Assembly: GCA_965204685.1 (NCBI GenBank)
Contig: OZ242004.1
Location: 1,488,001-1,552,000 of the forward strand
Source of the DNA: Bin87 sp965204685
GTDB taxonomy: Bacteria > Chloroflexota > Dehalococcoidia > Lucifugimonadales > UBA3495
Direction: 5' to 3'
DNA: 64,000 nucleotides
Made by a program: the position numbers and the translations under genes. The notes beneath the pieces were generated by a model that saw nothing but the letters and a program-made list of their open reading frames with translations, was not told where the DNA came from and did no database searches. Positions 43,627 through 50,734 of the stretch are shown in pieces (the first letter of the stretch is position 1; each line of letters opens with the position of its first letter).

Positions 43627-43753
43627 ATTCGGCCGGAAACCCCGGTTGGTGAAGCGGAGGTTATACTCCGGGCAATCTGAGCTAGCGGAGTGAAGAGCGC
43701 GATGTTGAGGGAGCGATCCGATCAGAGAGGGCTTTGGGAATCGGACCAGTTGT
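43627..43753 (+). repeat. Direct repeat, first copy (IS1182 relic end)
   Basis: About 127 bases that recur with a minority of changes at 44233-44363. Shared blocks include GTTATACTCCGGG, GAGCGATCCGATCA and GAGGGCTTTGGGAA. Right after it the frame LFRDAEVVDLYCPDNN matches a piece of the second copy's coding part, which points to two truncated copies of one IS1182-type element. Confidence 0.6.
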
Positions 43754-43817
43754 TCCGCGACGCCGAGGTCGTTGATTTGTATTGTCCGGACAACAACCTG
43801 AGCAGTGACTGGGTACC

Positions 43818-44207
43818 ATGAATAGCATCGAAGTCCGTCTCTTCCCAGACGACCCACAACACATCGACGAGATCCTTGCCCGCAACGCCCAGGTCACCGT
43901 CTCCCGCCTGAGCCAGTCCAGCCTGTCCCTCACTGTCCGCACCTCCGAGGACCTCCGTGTCTTCACCATGTTCACCGAACCTGTGACAACACCACTCGAT
44001 GCCTGGGGGGTGGAACCGCCCGACGACGTCATTTTCACCTCCGATCTCATCATCCACCACGAAAATGCCTCCATCCACCTCGAGAACTTGGCCCCGTACT
44101 GCTACTGGATCGCGATACGCCTGCCCCACCACACCGGCGAAGACGAGATCCACATCGACTTCCTGGCAGACGAATCCTCTGTCATACGCCTCACCGCCGA
44201 CCTATGA
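43818..44207 (+). CDS. Hypothetical protein, 129 residues
   Basis: MNSIEVRLFPDDPQHIDEILA is followed by alternating hydrophobic strands (QVTVSRLSQSSLSLTVRTSEDLRVFTMF, DDVIFTSDLIIHHENASIHLENL) and ends CYWIAIRLPHHTGEDEIHIDFLADES. The composition suggests a small beta-sandwich. It is flanked on both sides by copies of the IS1182-type repeat, so it may have been captured between two insertions. No family recognised and no strong ribosome site. Confidence 0.5.
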   Translation: MNSIEVRLFPDDPQHIDEILARNAQVTVSRLSQSSLSLTVRTSEDLRVFTMFTEPVTTPLDAWGVEPPDDVIFTSDLIIHHENASIHLENLAPYCYWIAIRLPHHTGEDEIHIDFLADESSVIRLTADL

Positions 44208-44232
44208 ATAGCATCATGCCGACCCACTGGAG

Positions 44233-44363
44233 ATTCGGTCGGAAACCTCGGTTGATGGAGTGGCGGGTTATACTCCGGGCCAGCTGAGATAGCGGGGTGA
44301 AGTGAGACCATACTGGCCGAGCGATCCGATCAAAAAGAGGGCTTTGGGAAGCGGACCAGTTGT
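44233..44363 (+). repeat. Direct repeat, second copy (IS1182 relic end)
   Basis: The second copy of the 43627-43753 repeat, about 606 bases downstream in the same orientation. Here it runs directly into a longer transposase N-terminal fragment (44360). Confidence 0.6.
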
Positions 44364-44572
44364 ACTTGGACCTGGTGGGCCGTGACACCTTCTACGGACT
44401 GCTGGCGTCATTGCGGGGCCAGTTGTTCCGGGACGCTGATTTCGCCGATCTGTACTGCCTGGACAATGGCCGGGTCAGCGTGCGCTGCCGTCTCCACGGC
44501 ATCCCCACCATCCGCGTTCATATCATCCTGTCCCAAGAATCCCAATTGTGGCATGGCAACCTCCGCGCATGA
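44360..44572 (+). pseudogene. IS1182-type transposase N-terminal fragment
   Basis: MYLDLVGRDTFYGLLASLRGQ followed by LFRDADFADLYCLDNGRVSV matches the opening of IS1182-type transposases. The expected PPSLLATALLLQ does not follow; the rest (LHGIPTIRVHIILSQESQLW) is unrelated. So only about 45 residues of the transposase remain. Confidence 0.6.
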
Positions 44573-44766
44573 GTCTCAAACCCATGGTGAAGAATCATGC
44601 GATGGCGCCTGATCCGTCCCCCGCCCTGCTTTGTGACGGCAAGACAGCAAAAAGCCGGTTTTCCGGAAAATCATTGTTTTGGCCGGCAGCGCACATCCAC
44701 GATTGCCGCACCATGTCCGATTTGCGGGAAGCCGATACCACCGCAACCAAGGAGGTCCAGCCATGA
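44548..44766 (+). CDS. Possible small upstream gene of the HEPN-like gene
   Basis: A 72-codon frame; a shorter version starts at a later Met (MVKNHAMAPDPSP). Its TGA overlaps the start of the next gene as ATGA, which favours coding, but the sequence (LLCDGKTAKSRFSGKSLFWPAAH) has no known relative and overlaps the transposase fragment at its start. Could be a leader or an antitoxin. Confidence 0.3.
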   Translation: MAWQPPRMSLKPMVKNHAMAPDPSPALLCDGKTAKSRFSGKSLFWPAAHIHDCRTMSDLREADTTATKEVQP

Positions 44767-45269
44767 AATGGCAAAACATCATCGAGATGGCGCGGGAGAT
44801 GGCCGCGACTGAACCTTCCGACCACCTCCACCAGACCAGGCTCCGCATGGCCGTCGCCGACGCCTACTACGCCATGTACCACGCCCTGGCCCGCAGCAAC
44901 GCGGACCTGCTCATGGGCCCATTCGAAACCGAGGGCAGCTCGCCGGAGTGGAACCGCGTCTACGCGGCCCTGGGCGGCGACTCCGCATTCGAGCTGATGC
45001 AGGCCGACTTCTCCCGCCAGACCGAGGTGGTGAGGCGGTTCGTCGACGTCTTTCTCGCGGCCCATCACCAGCGGCTGCTGGCCGAGGAGGACCCGGCGGC
45101 GACGTTCACGGCTGGACAGGCCCGGGATTGCATCGACCGGGCGGAGGCGGCCATCTCCGAGTTCCTGTCGGTTGAGCCCGAACAGCGCCGGGCTTTCGCT
45201 GTCCAGGTGCTGCTGTACAGGCCCGCAGGAGGAATGGCCGGTACTGGCGAGACCGCGGTCACGCAGTGA
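44763..45269 (+). CDS. HEPN-domain-like protein
   Basis: A 168-residue protein with AAGGAGG just upstream of ATG 44763. The helical pattern HQTRLRMAVADAYYAMYHALARSNADLL, then FVDVFLAAHHQRLLAEED and QARDCIDRAEAAISEFLS, resembles HEPN proteins of the ribonuclease or nucleotidyltransferase-partner type. A canonical RxxxxH is not obvious, so activity is uncertain. No nucleotidyltransferase partner lies adjacent. Downstream genes are on the other strand. Confidence 0.6.
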   Translation: MKWQNIIEMAREMAATEPSDHLHQTRLRMAVADAYYAMYHALARSNADLLMGPFETEGSSPEWNRVYAALGGDSAFELMQADFSRQTEVVRRFVDVFLAAHHQRLLAEEDPAATFTAGQARDCIDRAEAAISEFLSVEPEQRRAFAVQVLLYRPAGGMAGTGETAVTQ

Positions 45270-45448
45270 GATCCGTGGGGCTCCATCCGCGGTCCCGGTA
45301 ACGCCAGGCGTGGCGCGGGCTGTTGCCCAGGATGAGCAGGTCAGCGCTGCAACCGGGATTCAGCACCCGCTGGGCCACGTCCATCTTGACCTAGGCGTAG
45401 ACCTCCGCGTGCAGGGAATCTTATCGTGCGGGCCGCCTGTACCGTATG

Positions 45449-45691
45449 TCAGCCTCTCATGAAGGTCAGAGGTCGGTCGTCGCCCAGGGAGGCCATGTGT
45501 TTTTCGGCCTCGCGTCGCGCTCCGTCGATGCCGCTGTGTATGTTGCTCCCGCCTGAGGGATAGGAAACCCGCCAGCGGGGCGTCCTCCGGTCGAGGTGAA
45601 CCTGCATGATTTCGTTTCCATCCTGGTCGGTGCAACGGTAGGAGGGACCGATGCTGGTGGACCAGACGTAGGTTGTCTCGCTTGTGGTCAT
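45449..45691 (-). CDS. Small conserved protein, copy 2
   Basis: An 80-residue paralogue of the 43164-43406 protein: YVWSTSIGPSYRCTDQDGNEIMQVH and WRVSYPSGGSNIHSGIDGARREAEKHMASLGDDRPLTF. The ATG at 45691 is preceded by GGAGGG. A 43-residue gene lies 60 bases upstream on the same strand. The duplicate is clearly diverged, which suggests both copies are under selection. Confidence 0.65.
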   Translation of the reverse strand: MTTSETTYVWSTSIGPSYRCTDQDGNEIMQVHLDRRTPRWRVSYPSGGSNIHSGIDGARREAEKHMASLGDDRPLTFMRG

Positions 45692-45751
45692 GTTGCCCTC
45701 CGGGGCTTTCTTGGTTGTCCGGTTTGGCGCTGGTCGCCGGGGCGGGCTCTG

Positions 45752-45883
45752 CTAGATCCACATGGGGGCTTCGACTTTGCCCGCCACGCGTTGGTAGCTT
45801 TGTGTCCAGCCCTGCCAGACGGCACCTTGGTGGGTGAGGGCGGCGTACAGCCAGGCCTTGGGCGTCTTGATCAGCAGTTCCAT
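45752..45883 (-). CDS. 43-residue peptide
   Basis: ATG at 45883 with GAGGGG six bases upstream. It reads MELLIKTPKAWLYAALTHQG, then VWQGWTQSYQRVAGKVEAPMWI, and stops at TAG. Trp-rich, with a likely N-terminal amphipathic helix. It precedes the small conserved gene (copy 2) on the same strand. No family recognised; it is reported because of its ribosome site and natural composition. Confidence 0.45.
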   Translation of the reverse strand: MELLIKTPKAWLYAALTHQGAVWQGWTQSYQRVAGKVEAPMWI

Positions 45884-46077
45884 TTATCCCCTCAGCAAAA
45901 CGGACTGCGTGCTGCCGTGCATATGAAGCGGTTGGTCGGGCGACTCGGCTCATTCCCCTGCAGGAAGTTTACATCACCGACGGCTTGGGTCTGTACAAAG
46001 TTGGCTCATCCCAGGAGCACCTCTTGAACCTGCCGCCCGACGTAATGGAAGCTGTGCCAGGCCCTGAGGTTGACCCG

Positions 46078-46121
46078 CTGTTACGGTACTGTTACGGTAG
46101 TTAGCGTCACGCTATCGTCAC
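46078..46121 (+). promoter_or_regulatory. Four tandem 11-base units upstream of the zinc-finger gene
   Basis: Two identical 11-mers CTGTTACGGTA (46078-46088, 46089-46099) are followed without gap by GTTAGCGTCAC (46100-46110) and GCTATCGTCAC (46111-46121), which share CGTCAC. The 11-base spacing would place proteins on the same helix face. The ATG of the next gene is 16 bases on. A likely operator array. Confidence 0.6.
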
Positions 46122-46136
46122 AGATAGGGGCCAGCC

Positions 46137-46436
46137 ATGACCTACGAACTGGATTGCGAGGTCTGCGGGGAGAGGTTTGAAGCCCAGCGTTCCACAGCGA
46201 AGTACTGCAGTGGCGCCTGCCGGCAGGAGGCCTATCGGGAACGGAAAGAGAGCCAGCGCGTCCACCCTGAGGAGGAGCTGGCCGATCTCAGAGAGCAGAT
46301 CAGCGCCTTGGTGGCCTTTGCAGAGCATGACGGCGACGAGCCGCCGCCGCTGGCCATGGTCCAGGATGTCCGCGACCCTCAACTGGTCCGGATCGCGCAC
46401 GTCATCGACCAGCTGCACATATTCCGGGTGTACTGA
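46137..46436 (+). CDS. Small zinc-finger protein
   Basis: A 99-residue protein. The N-terminal zinc ribbon is ELDCEVCGERFEAQR followed by KYCSGACRQEAYRER (CxxC...CxxxC). A helical and acidic rest follows (EEELADLREQISALVAFAEHDGDE). AGGGG lies before the ATG. Such proteins occur in phages and mobile islands as DNA-binding accessory factors. First in a plus-strand row of Cys-rich genes and directly behind the 11-base repeat array, which may control it. Confidence 0.65.
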   Translation: MTYELDCEVCGERFEAQRSTAKYCSGACRQEAYRERKESQRVHPEEELADLREQISALVAFAEHDGDEPPPLAMVQDVRDPQLVRIAHVIDQLHIFRVY

Positions 46437-46446
46437 GCCAGCCACG

Positions 46447-46575
46447 ATGCCCCGTTTGGTTTGCCGCAGACCTCTCCATTGCCACGACTGCCTGATCGGG
46501 CTGGGTGAGAGCGCCCTTGTCCCGGCAAGGGCGAGGTCTCGGCCGACGCGCCGGCGTTGGTTGACCAACGCGTGA
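46447..46575 (+). CDS. Possible 42-residue Cys-rich peptide
   Basis: ATG at 46447 begins MPRLVCRRPLHCHDCLIGLGE and ends with an Arg-rich tail. CRRPLHCHDC could bind a metal. It lies ten bases after the zinc-finger gene. Small size and lack of a good ribosome site make the call weak. Confidence 0.3.
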   Translation: MPRLVCRRPLHCHDCLIGLGESALVPARARSRPTRRRWLTNA

Positions 46576-46638
46576 ACCATCCCGCCGTTCCAGGCCGGTG
46601 GTCGTGGCCGGCGCCGGTCCCGCATCAAGGCGACAATC

Positions 46639-46869
46639 ATGACGAACCAACAACCGCAGCCAGCCGGTGACGATGCGCACAGCCCGGCCTCGATTGGGAA
46701 CACACCCGGCTATCAGCCCCGCTGCCACGTGGGCGGGCCAGGATGCCAGGGGCTCGCGGTGGGCATCTGCTGGGACTGCACGCTGTTGACATGCTTCATC
46801 TGCTGGGTGGAGCATTACGAATCCGCCGAAACAGGACTTCGTCCGAATGCCGAAACGCATCCAGCGTAA
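46639..46869 (+). CDS. Small Cys-rich protein
   Basis: A 76-residue protein. After a polar start (MTNQQPQPAGDDAHSP) it has a cluster of Cys (CHVGGPGCQGLAVGICWDCTLLTCFICWVEH), enough for two metal sites. It overlaps the DUF4326 gene by 23 bases. No family recognised; it fits the row of small zinc-binding genes. Confidence 0.45.
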   Translation: MTNQQPQPAGDDAHSPASIGNTPGYQPRCHVGGPGCQGLAVGICWDCTLLTCFICWVEHYESAETGLRPNAETHPA

Positions 46870-47107
46870 ACGCACCCGGGGTTGGCGGATGCCCGAGGGT
46901 ACGGTCTATGTCGGGAGGCCCAGCAAATGGGGCAACCCACACAACACCGCCGAGGAATACTGGCCTGTTGCCATTGCCCACATGGCCACGGGCGGCGACT
47001 TTGGAGAGCTGATCGGCAAGGACTTGGCTTGATGGTGCCCACTGGATGCGGATTGCCACGCCGATATCCTCCTCGAACTAGCCGCGCGCCAAGCGGGTTT
47101 ACCGTAA
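46847..47107 (+). pseudogene. DUF4326 gene with in-frame TGA
   Basis: It begins MPKRIQRKRTRGWRMPEG, then TVYVGRPSKWGNPHN, the DUF4326 signature. After GKDLA there is TGA (47030-47032), and the same frame goes on WCPLDADCHADILLELAARQAGLP to TAA at 47105. Family members usually read LACWCPL at this point, so the TGA stands where a Cys is expected and the protein otherwise has its normal length (86 residues). Most likely a nonsense mutation; selenocysteine insertion is the unusual alternative, but I see no good SECIS hairpin. Confidence 0.7.
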
Positions 47108-47281
47108 TGGAGGTTGCGCGAACCAACATTGGCCCACGTCAACGGCAGGGTCCGGGACAATCGGGGCAATCCTCACAGTAGTGGAGCCTGTGGATCCGGC
47201 ATGAGCAAATATCGTCCGGCTGAACCTCGCCCTGACATCGGCTTCATGGACATCTGGCCATAACAAACTTCCTTGGTGCTG

Positions 47282-47485
47282 TTAGCCTTTCGCATCCCGC
47301 TCCGATGCCTTGGGGAAGGCGTAGGTGTATTTCGTCCGCGCGATGTCCAAATTAGTGCAGCCAGTCCGGTCGGCGGAAATCACCTCGTGGAACTTGGCCT
47401 CCAGTAGAGTGCTAACGCGAAAATGGTTCAAGGCACGGATATTCGCCCCCTCGACGGTCGGCCCGGTGACCCAGACCCGCGCCAC
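47282..47485 (-). CDS. Uncertain small frame
   Basis: 67 codons: MARVWVTGPTVEGANIRALNHF, then LLEAKFHEVISADRTGCTNLDIARTKYTYAFPKA. Composition is natural, with few Arg/Pro runs, but there is no family and no clear ribosome site. The surroundings (47108-47565) hold no other candidate. It may be a fragment of a larger lost gene. Confidence 0.3.
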   Translation of the reverse strand: MARVWVTGPTVEGANIRALNHFRVSTLLEAKFHEVISADRTGCTNLDIARTKYTYAFPKASERDAKG

Positions 47486-47565
47486 TCAAAGCGCCCTGTT
47501 GGTTCGGCCAAGTGCCGATGATCGGGTCAGCCTTCTTGATCGCGCGATAGCGCCTCGAGCACGGT

Positions 47566-48408
47566 TTAAACATTAGGATCAGCGATCCACCCTTCCGTCG
47601 GGCAAATGGGTGCGGGCAATCCGAAATTGGGAGGTCCGCTGCGCCAGGCCCACGCGGCTTGGACGGCGCACAACAGCGCGTCAAGGCGGTCCCCTGTCGG
47701 GTCGGAAACGACGTCTACTCCGTTGGGATTCTGAATGTGGAGATCATACATATTCACGCCCTGGGCACCCAACAACCGGTTCAGGATGAGCCTGCGTGCC
47801 TGTAGTTGTGCCGCAGTCTGTTTGCTGGGACTTTCGGCTTTGTACTTGAGCCGCCCCACAAGGCTCCGGGCCGCGACGCCCGGATAACCTTCTACTACCA
47901 CTTGATCAGGGGGGCCATCCTGCAATCCCGGAATCCAAACGTCCGCTGCCCTAAGCCTGGGTGCCCCTTCGAAGAACATCAACCCCACCGGAACGCCGTA
48001 CTGTTTCTGAGGACTGACTGACCCGGCAGCCACGTCCGTCTCTCGCCGGTGTTCTTTATCCCCGGGTGCGCGATCGCGCTTGTAATCATCCAGCGTGTCT
48101 CGCCATGCTTGCCGATCTGCAAGTTGTTCCACCTCTTGTTCGACATAGTCGGCCCAATTGGTTGGCCAGGTCATGTTCTGAACAAACCTGCATGACATGC
48201 CAAATGGGAAATCGATAGAGGCGATCCATGGGGGGCCGGACGGCGGCCCGTTCAAGAACTGCTCGAAACCATCGAAGCTTTCCCAGCAGTGCATCCTCAC
48301 GATCTCGAGCTGGTCATTGACCAATTTGCACTCCAGACATGTGATGGGTTTCTGCGGGTCTGGTGCGCTCGTGAAGTCAATCCCGTAAACAGTGACAGGG
48401 TTGGACAT
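47566..48408 (-). CDS. DUF429 (RNase H-like) protein
   Basis: A 280-residue protein. YGIDFTSAP at the start supplies the first acidic residue of an RNase H-like fold; ASIDFPFGM provides the second, and a C-terminal GDRLDALLCAVQAAWAW the third, as expected for DUF429. AGGAGGG lies before the ATG. The biochemical function of DUF429 is not known to me; the fold suggests a nuclease. The same kind of domain seems to form the C-terminal half of the 50735-52705 protein. Confidence 0.75.
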   Translation of the reverse strand: MSNPVTVYGIDFTSAPDPQKPITCLECKLVNDQLEIVRMHCWESFDGFEQFLNGPPSGPPWIASIDFPFGMSCRFVQNMTWPTNWADYVEQEVEQLADRQAWRDTLDDYKRDRAPGDKEHRRETDVAAGSVSPQKQYGVPVGLMFFEGAPRLRAADVWIPGLQDGPPDQVVVEGYPGVAARSLVGRLKYKAESPSKQTAAQLQARRLILNRLLGAQGVNMYDLHIQNPNGVDVVSDPTGDRLDALLCAVQAAWAWRSGPPNFGLPAPICPTEGWIADPNV

Positions 48409-48465
48409 GAAACCCTCCTGCTGTGGTGTTTCTCTCTGAGTGGTCGTTTCCGTAGGTGGCCAAAT

Positions 48466-49038
48466 TCACGGTTGCGCCGACAGTCTCCGGCGCCGAAGCG
48501 ATGCGTTGGAGCTGATGGCGATCACCGCCAGGGTCGCCAGCAACAGGATGAACAGCCCTGGACCGGGCACCGCGAAGCTGCCCAGGGCGTACACACGTCC
48601 GTCGAGGATCGGCGGCGTGAATCTCAACAGCGCCAGGATGCCGGCGAGGGTGAACAACGGTAGATCCAGACGGTAATCCCGCCGCAGGATGGTGAACGCC
48701 GTCAAGCACACCATAGCCGTGATGCAAAACGGGACCGTCAGCATCAGGATGGTGGCCACCGGCGATATCTGCCACATCACCCATCGGTCATTGCCCTGCA
48801 GGGCATAGGTCATCAGGCCGACGCCGGACAGAGGGTCGGCGTGACCGTCCAGGATCACCCATGGAATGAAGAGGGCAACCAGGCCGGTCAGGGCGGGGAT
48901 CATCACGCAGGTGCGGGCATTGATGGAGCCAGCAAACCCGCGCAGGGCGCCGCGGCCTATCAGACGGGCGCTCACGAACGTGGTGATCTGTCGAATGCCC
49001 GTGACAATGGGGAGCTTGCCATTGATGATTTTCTGCAT
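48466..49038 (-). CDS. Integral membrane protein
   Basis: A 190-residue protein with four or five membrane helices: around 44-62 (MIPALTGLVALFIPWVIL), 92-118 (PVATILMLTVPFCITAMVCLTAF), 128-142, and 155-178 (PGPGLFILLLATLAVIAISS). It lies 35 bases after the secreted coiled-coil gene, so they probably form one operon. No family recognised. Confidence 0.65.
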   Translation of the reverse strand: MQKIINGKLPIVTGIRQITTFVSARLIGRGALRGFAGSINARTCVMIPALTGLVALFIPWVILDGHADPLSGVGLMTYALQGNDRWVMWQISPVATILMLTVPFCITAMVCLTAFTILRRDYRLDLPLFTLAGILALLRFTPPILDGRVYALGSFAVPGPGLFILLLATLAVIAISSNASLRRRRLSAQP

Positions 49039-49073
49039 GATCGGTCATCCTTTCGAATAGGTGTGGCGACGGA

Positions 49074-49877
49074 TCAGTTCTGCTCGAGGGTTGCACCGAT
49101 CTCTTCCGACCGGATGCGAAACTGCTCCAGGTCCCGGTGCAGATCGCGGATGGCAACAGGGAGTGCTAGGAAGTCCTGAAACACAGACGCAAAGCTGGCG
49201 CTCAGGAGCTGCTTGGTTATTCTGATGTCCATGTCGTGAAGGTCATCCATGATCCGGTCGGCCTGGTTCATGGTCCGGTGGGCCTGGGCTCGCCACTGGC
49301 GGTATACCTCCATTTCCGCCTGGTCGCTGGCTTCCGCCCGGCGTCGCTCGTCACCGTTCTTGATTTGTCCGGTGAGTTCGGTTTGGACACTGAAGTATTG
49401 TTCTGCCGCCCGGTCGGCATGCTCGATGCGGTAGGCGAGACGCCGGTGTTCCTCCTCCGCCTGCCGGTAGCGTGGGGACCACGTGTCTCGCAGGTTCTCG
49501 ATGGCGGCGACCCGTTCGTCGGTGACCACGTGGCGCCTGCCGGTATCAACGGAAGCCAGGGCTGCCAGGGCCGCTGCCACCTCATGCTGGATATCGTCAT
49601 CGGCGTCCACCGGAGGATCCGATGCGCCTGGGGGCTTGGGGCGGTCCTGGTCGGATGTGTTGTTGTCCCCTGCCGTTGCGGCCTCGGCGCTGGCCGGGAT
49701 CAGGCTCCCGAACGAATTGCCCACGTCGCCGGCCTGGCGCATGGTTGCTCCCGTAGCCTCGGACAGCGCCCTGCCTGCATCGGGCTTCTGGCTCCATTGC
49801 CCGGCGAACGCCGGCAGCGCCACCGAACCGATCACAACGGCCAGCACCACCACTGCGGCCATTCCGATTAATCGCAT
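49074..49877 (-). CDS. Exported coiled-coil protein
   Basis: A 267-residue protein. It has an N-terminal signal or anchor (LIGMAAVVVLAVVIGSVALPAFAG), a disordered Ala/Asp/Pro segment (40-95), then a long helical part (RYRQAEEEHRRLAYRIEHADRAAEQYF, EVYRQWRAQAHRTMNQADRIMDDLHD, RDLHRDLEQFRIRSEEIGATLEQN). GGAGG precedes the ATG. With the downstream membrane protein it could form an envelope complex; no known secretion-system family is evident. Confidence 0.65.
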   Translation of the reverse strand: MRLIGMAAVVVLAVVIGSVALPAFAGQWSQKPDAGRALSEATGATMRQAGDVGNSFGSLIPASAEAATAGDNNTSDQDRPKPPGASDPPVDADDDIQHEVAAALAALASVDTGRRHVVTDERVAAIENLRDTWSPRYRQAEEEHRRLAYRIEHADRAAEQYFSVQTELTGQIKNGDERRRAEASDQAEMEVYRQWRAQAHRTMNQADRIMDDLHDMDIRITKQLLSASFASVFQDFLALPVAIRDLHRDLEQFRIRSEEIGATLEQN

Positions 49878-50017
49878 CTTTCCTCCATGCTCTTGGGTTC
49901 GGTCTTGGGCCTTCCACCGGAAGTGGGCCGTGAGAACCGAATAATCAATGGGCGATTCTGCTTGATGGGCGTGGTGCTCCCAGCGTCATCGAGTTCTTGC
50001 AACTCAAGAATCCCGTC

Positions 50018-50221
50018 TCAGCGCCGTCGTTTGCAGTTACGACAAACGTGCGTCCTGCCTCCGTGCATTGGTTCTGCCTCGATGGATGCGAACTCCAGGT
50101 TCACGTACGGTCCAAAATCGCGCCAACCGGAACGCTTGCCGTGGGTTTTCTGATTCCCGCACCCACGATCTCCTGCCTTGTGGACCTTTCCAGTCTTCTT
50201 GTTGAGCTTGTACTGCGCCAT
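50018..50221 (-). CDS. Small basic protein with paired cysteines
   Basis: A 67-residue protein: MAQYKLNKKTGKVHKAGDRGC, then KTHGKRSGWRDFGPYVNLEFASIEAEPMHGGRTHVCRNCKRRR. Cys22 plus the C-terminal CxxC and nearby His could bind zinc. GGAGG lies seven bases before the ATG. Its natural composition and ribosome site support it. Function unknown. Confidence 0.6.
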   Translation of the reverse strand: MAQYKLNKKTGKVHKAGDRGCGNQKTHGKRSGWRDFGPYVNLEFASIEAEPMHGGRTHVCRNCKRRR

Positions 50222-50313
50222 CTCTCGCCTCCGTAGAAATCAGTGTCTTAACCAATAACCGGCTCTACCATACCCACTTGGCGAGTATCTGCTGGTCGAG
50301 CCATCCGACGACT

Positions 50314-50565
50314 TTAGGATGCCCCTCCACGGGACATCGCCCGCGCTGCCGCCGCCCGAAATCCTGGCTGATCGTGCATGCCAAGGATCAGACCTTCTTC
50401 ACGACGCACTCTGTCGGGCATATCGTCGGCTACGCGTAGGAAATGCCCCAGCTTCCCCAACCTGTCGAGTTCCCGAACAGTGGTCGCCATCGCCTTGACC
50501 TGCCGTACGTCCAACACCTCATTGCCGGGGCACGGGTCAATCAGCGACGGGTAGATTTCGGCGAC
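50314..50565 (-). pseudogene. Duplicated C-terminal fragment of the 50735 protein
   Basis: VAEIYPSLIDPCPGNEVLDVRQVKAM, TVRELDRLGKLGHFLR and DRVRREEGLILGMHDQ match the last 70 residues of the neighbouring large protein (AEINPSLIDPGQGDEVLDMRQVKAV, RVRREEGLILGIQDP). The resemblance starts abruptly near 50565, and no start codon belongs to it. It is a remnant of a tandem duplication, or of a second, lost gene. Confidence 0.7.
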
Positions 50566-50734
50566 ATTGTAGCGATGTAAAATAGTGCTGTCAATAATAC
50601 AGGGCGAATATGCATATAATCGCCGTTGCACGTCTTTATGACGGCATCACGCTGAGACCCAATGCCTCAGGAACCCCTGTCAAGCGACTAATCGAGCCGG
50701 CGTCAGGAGGCAGTCCGCGCTGCTTCCCGAATCC

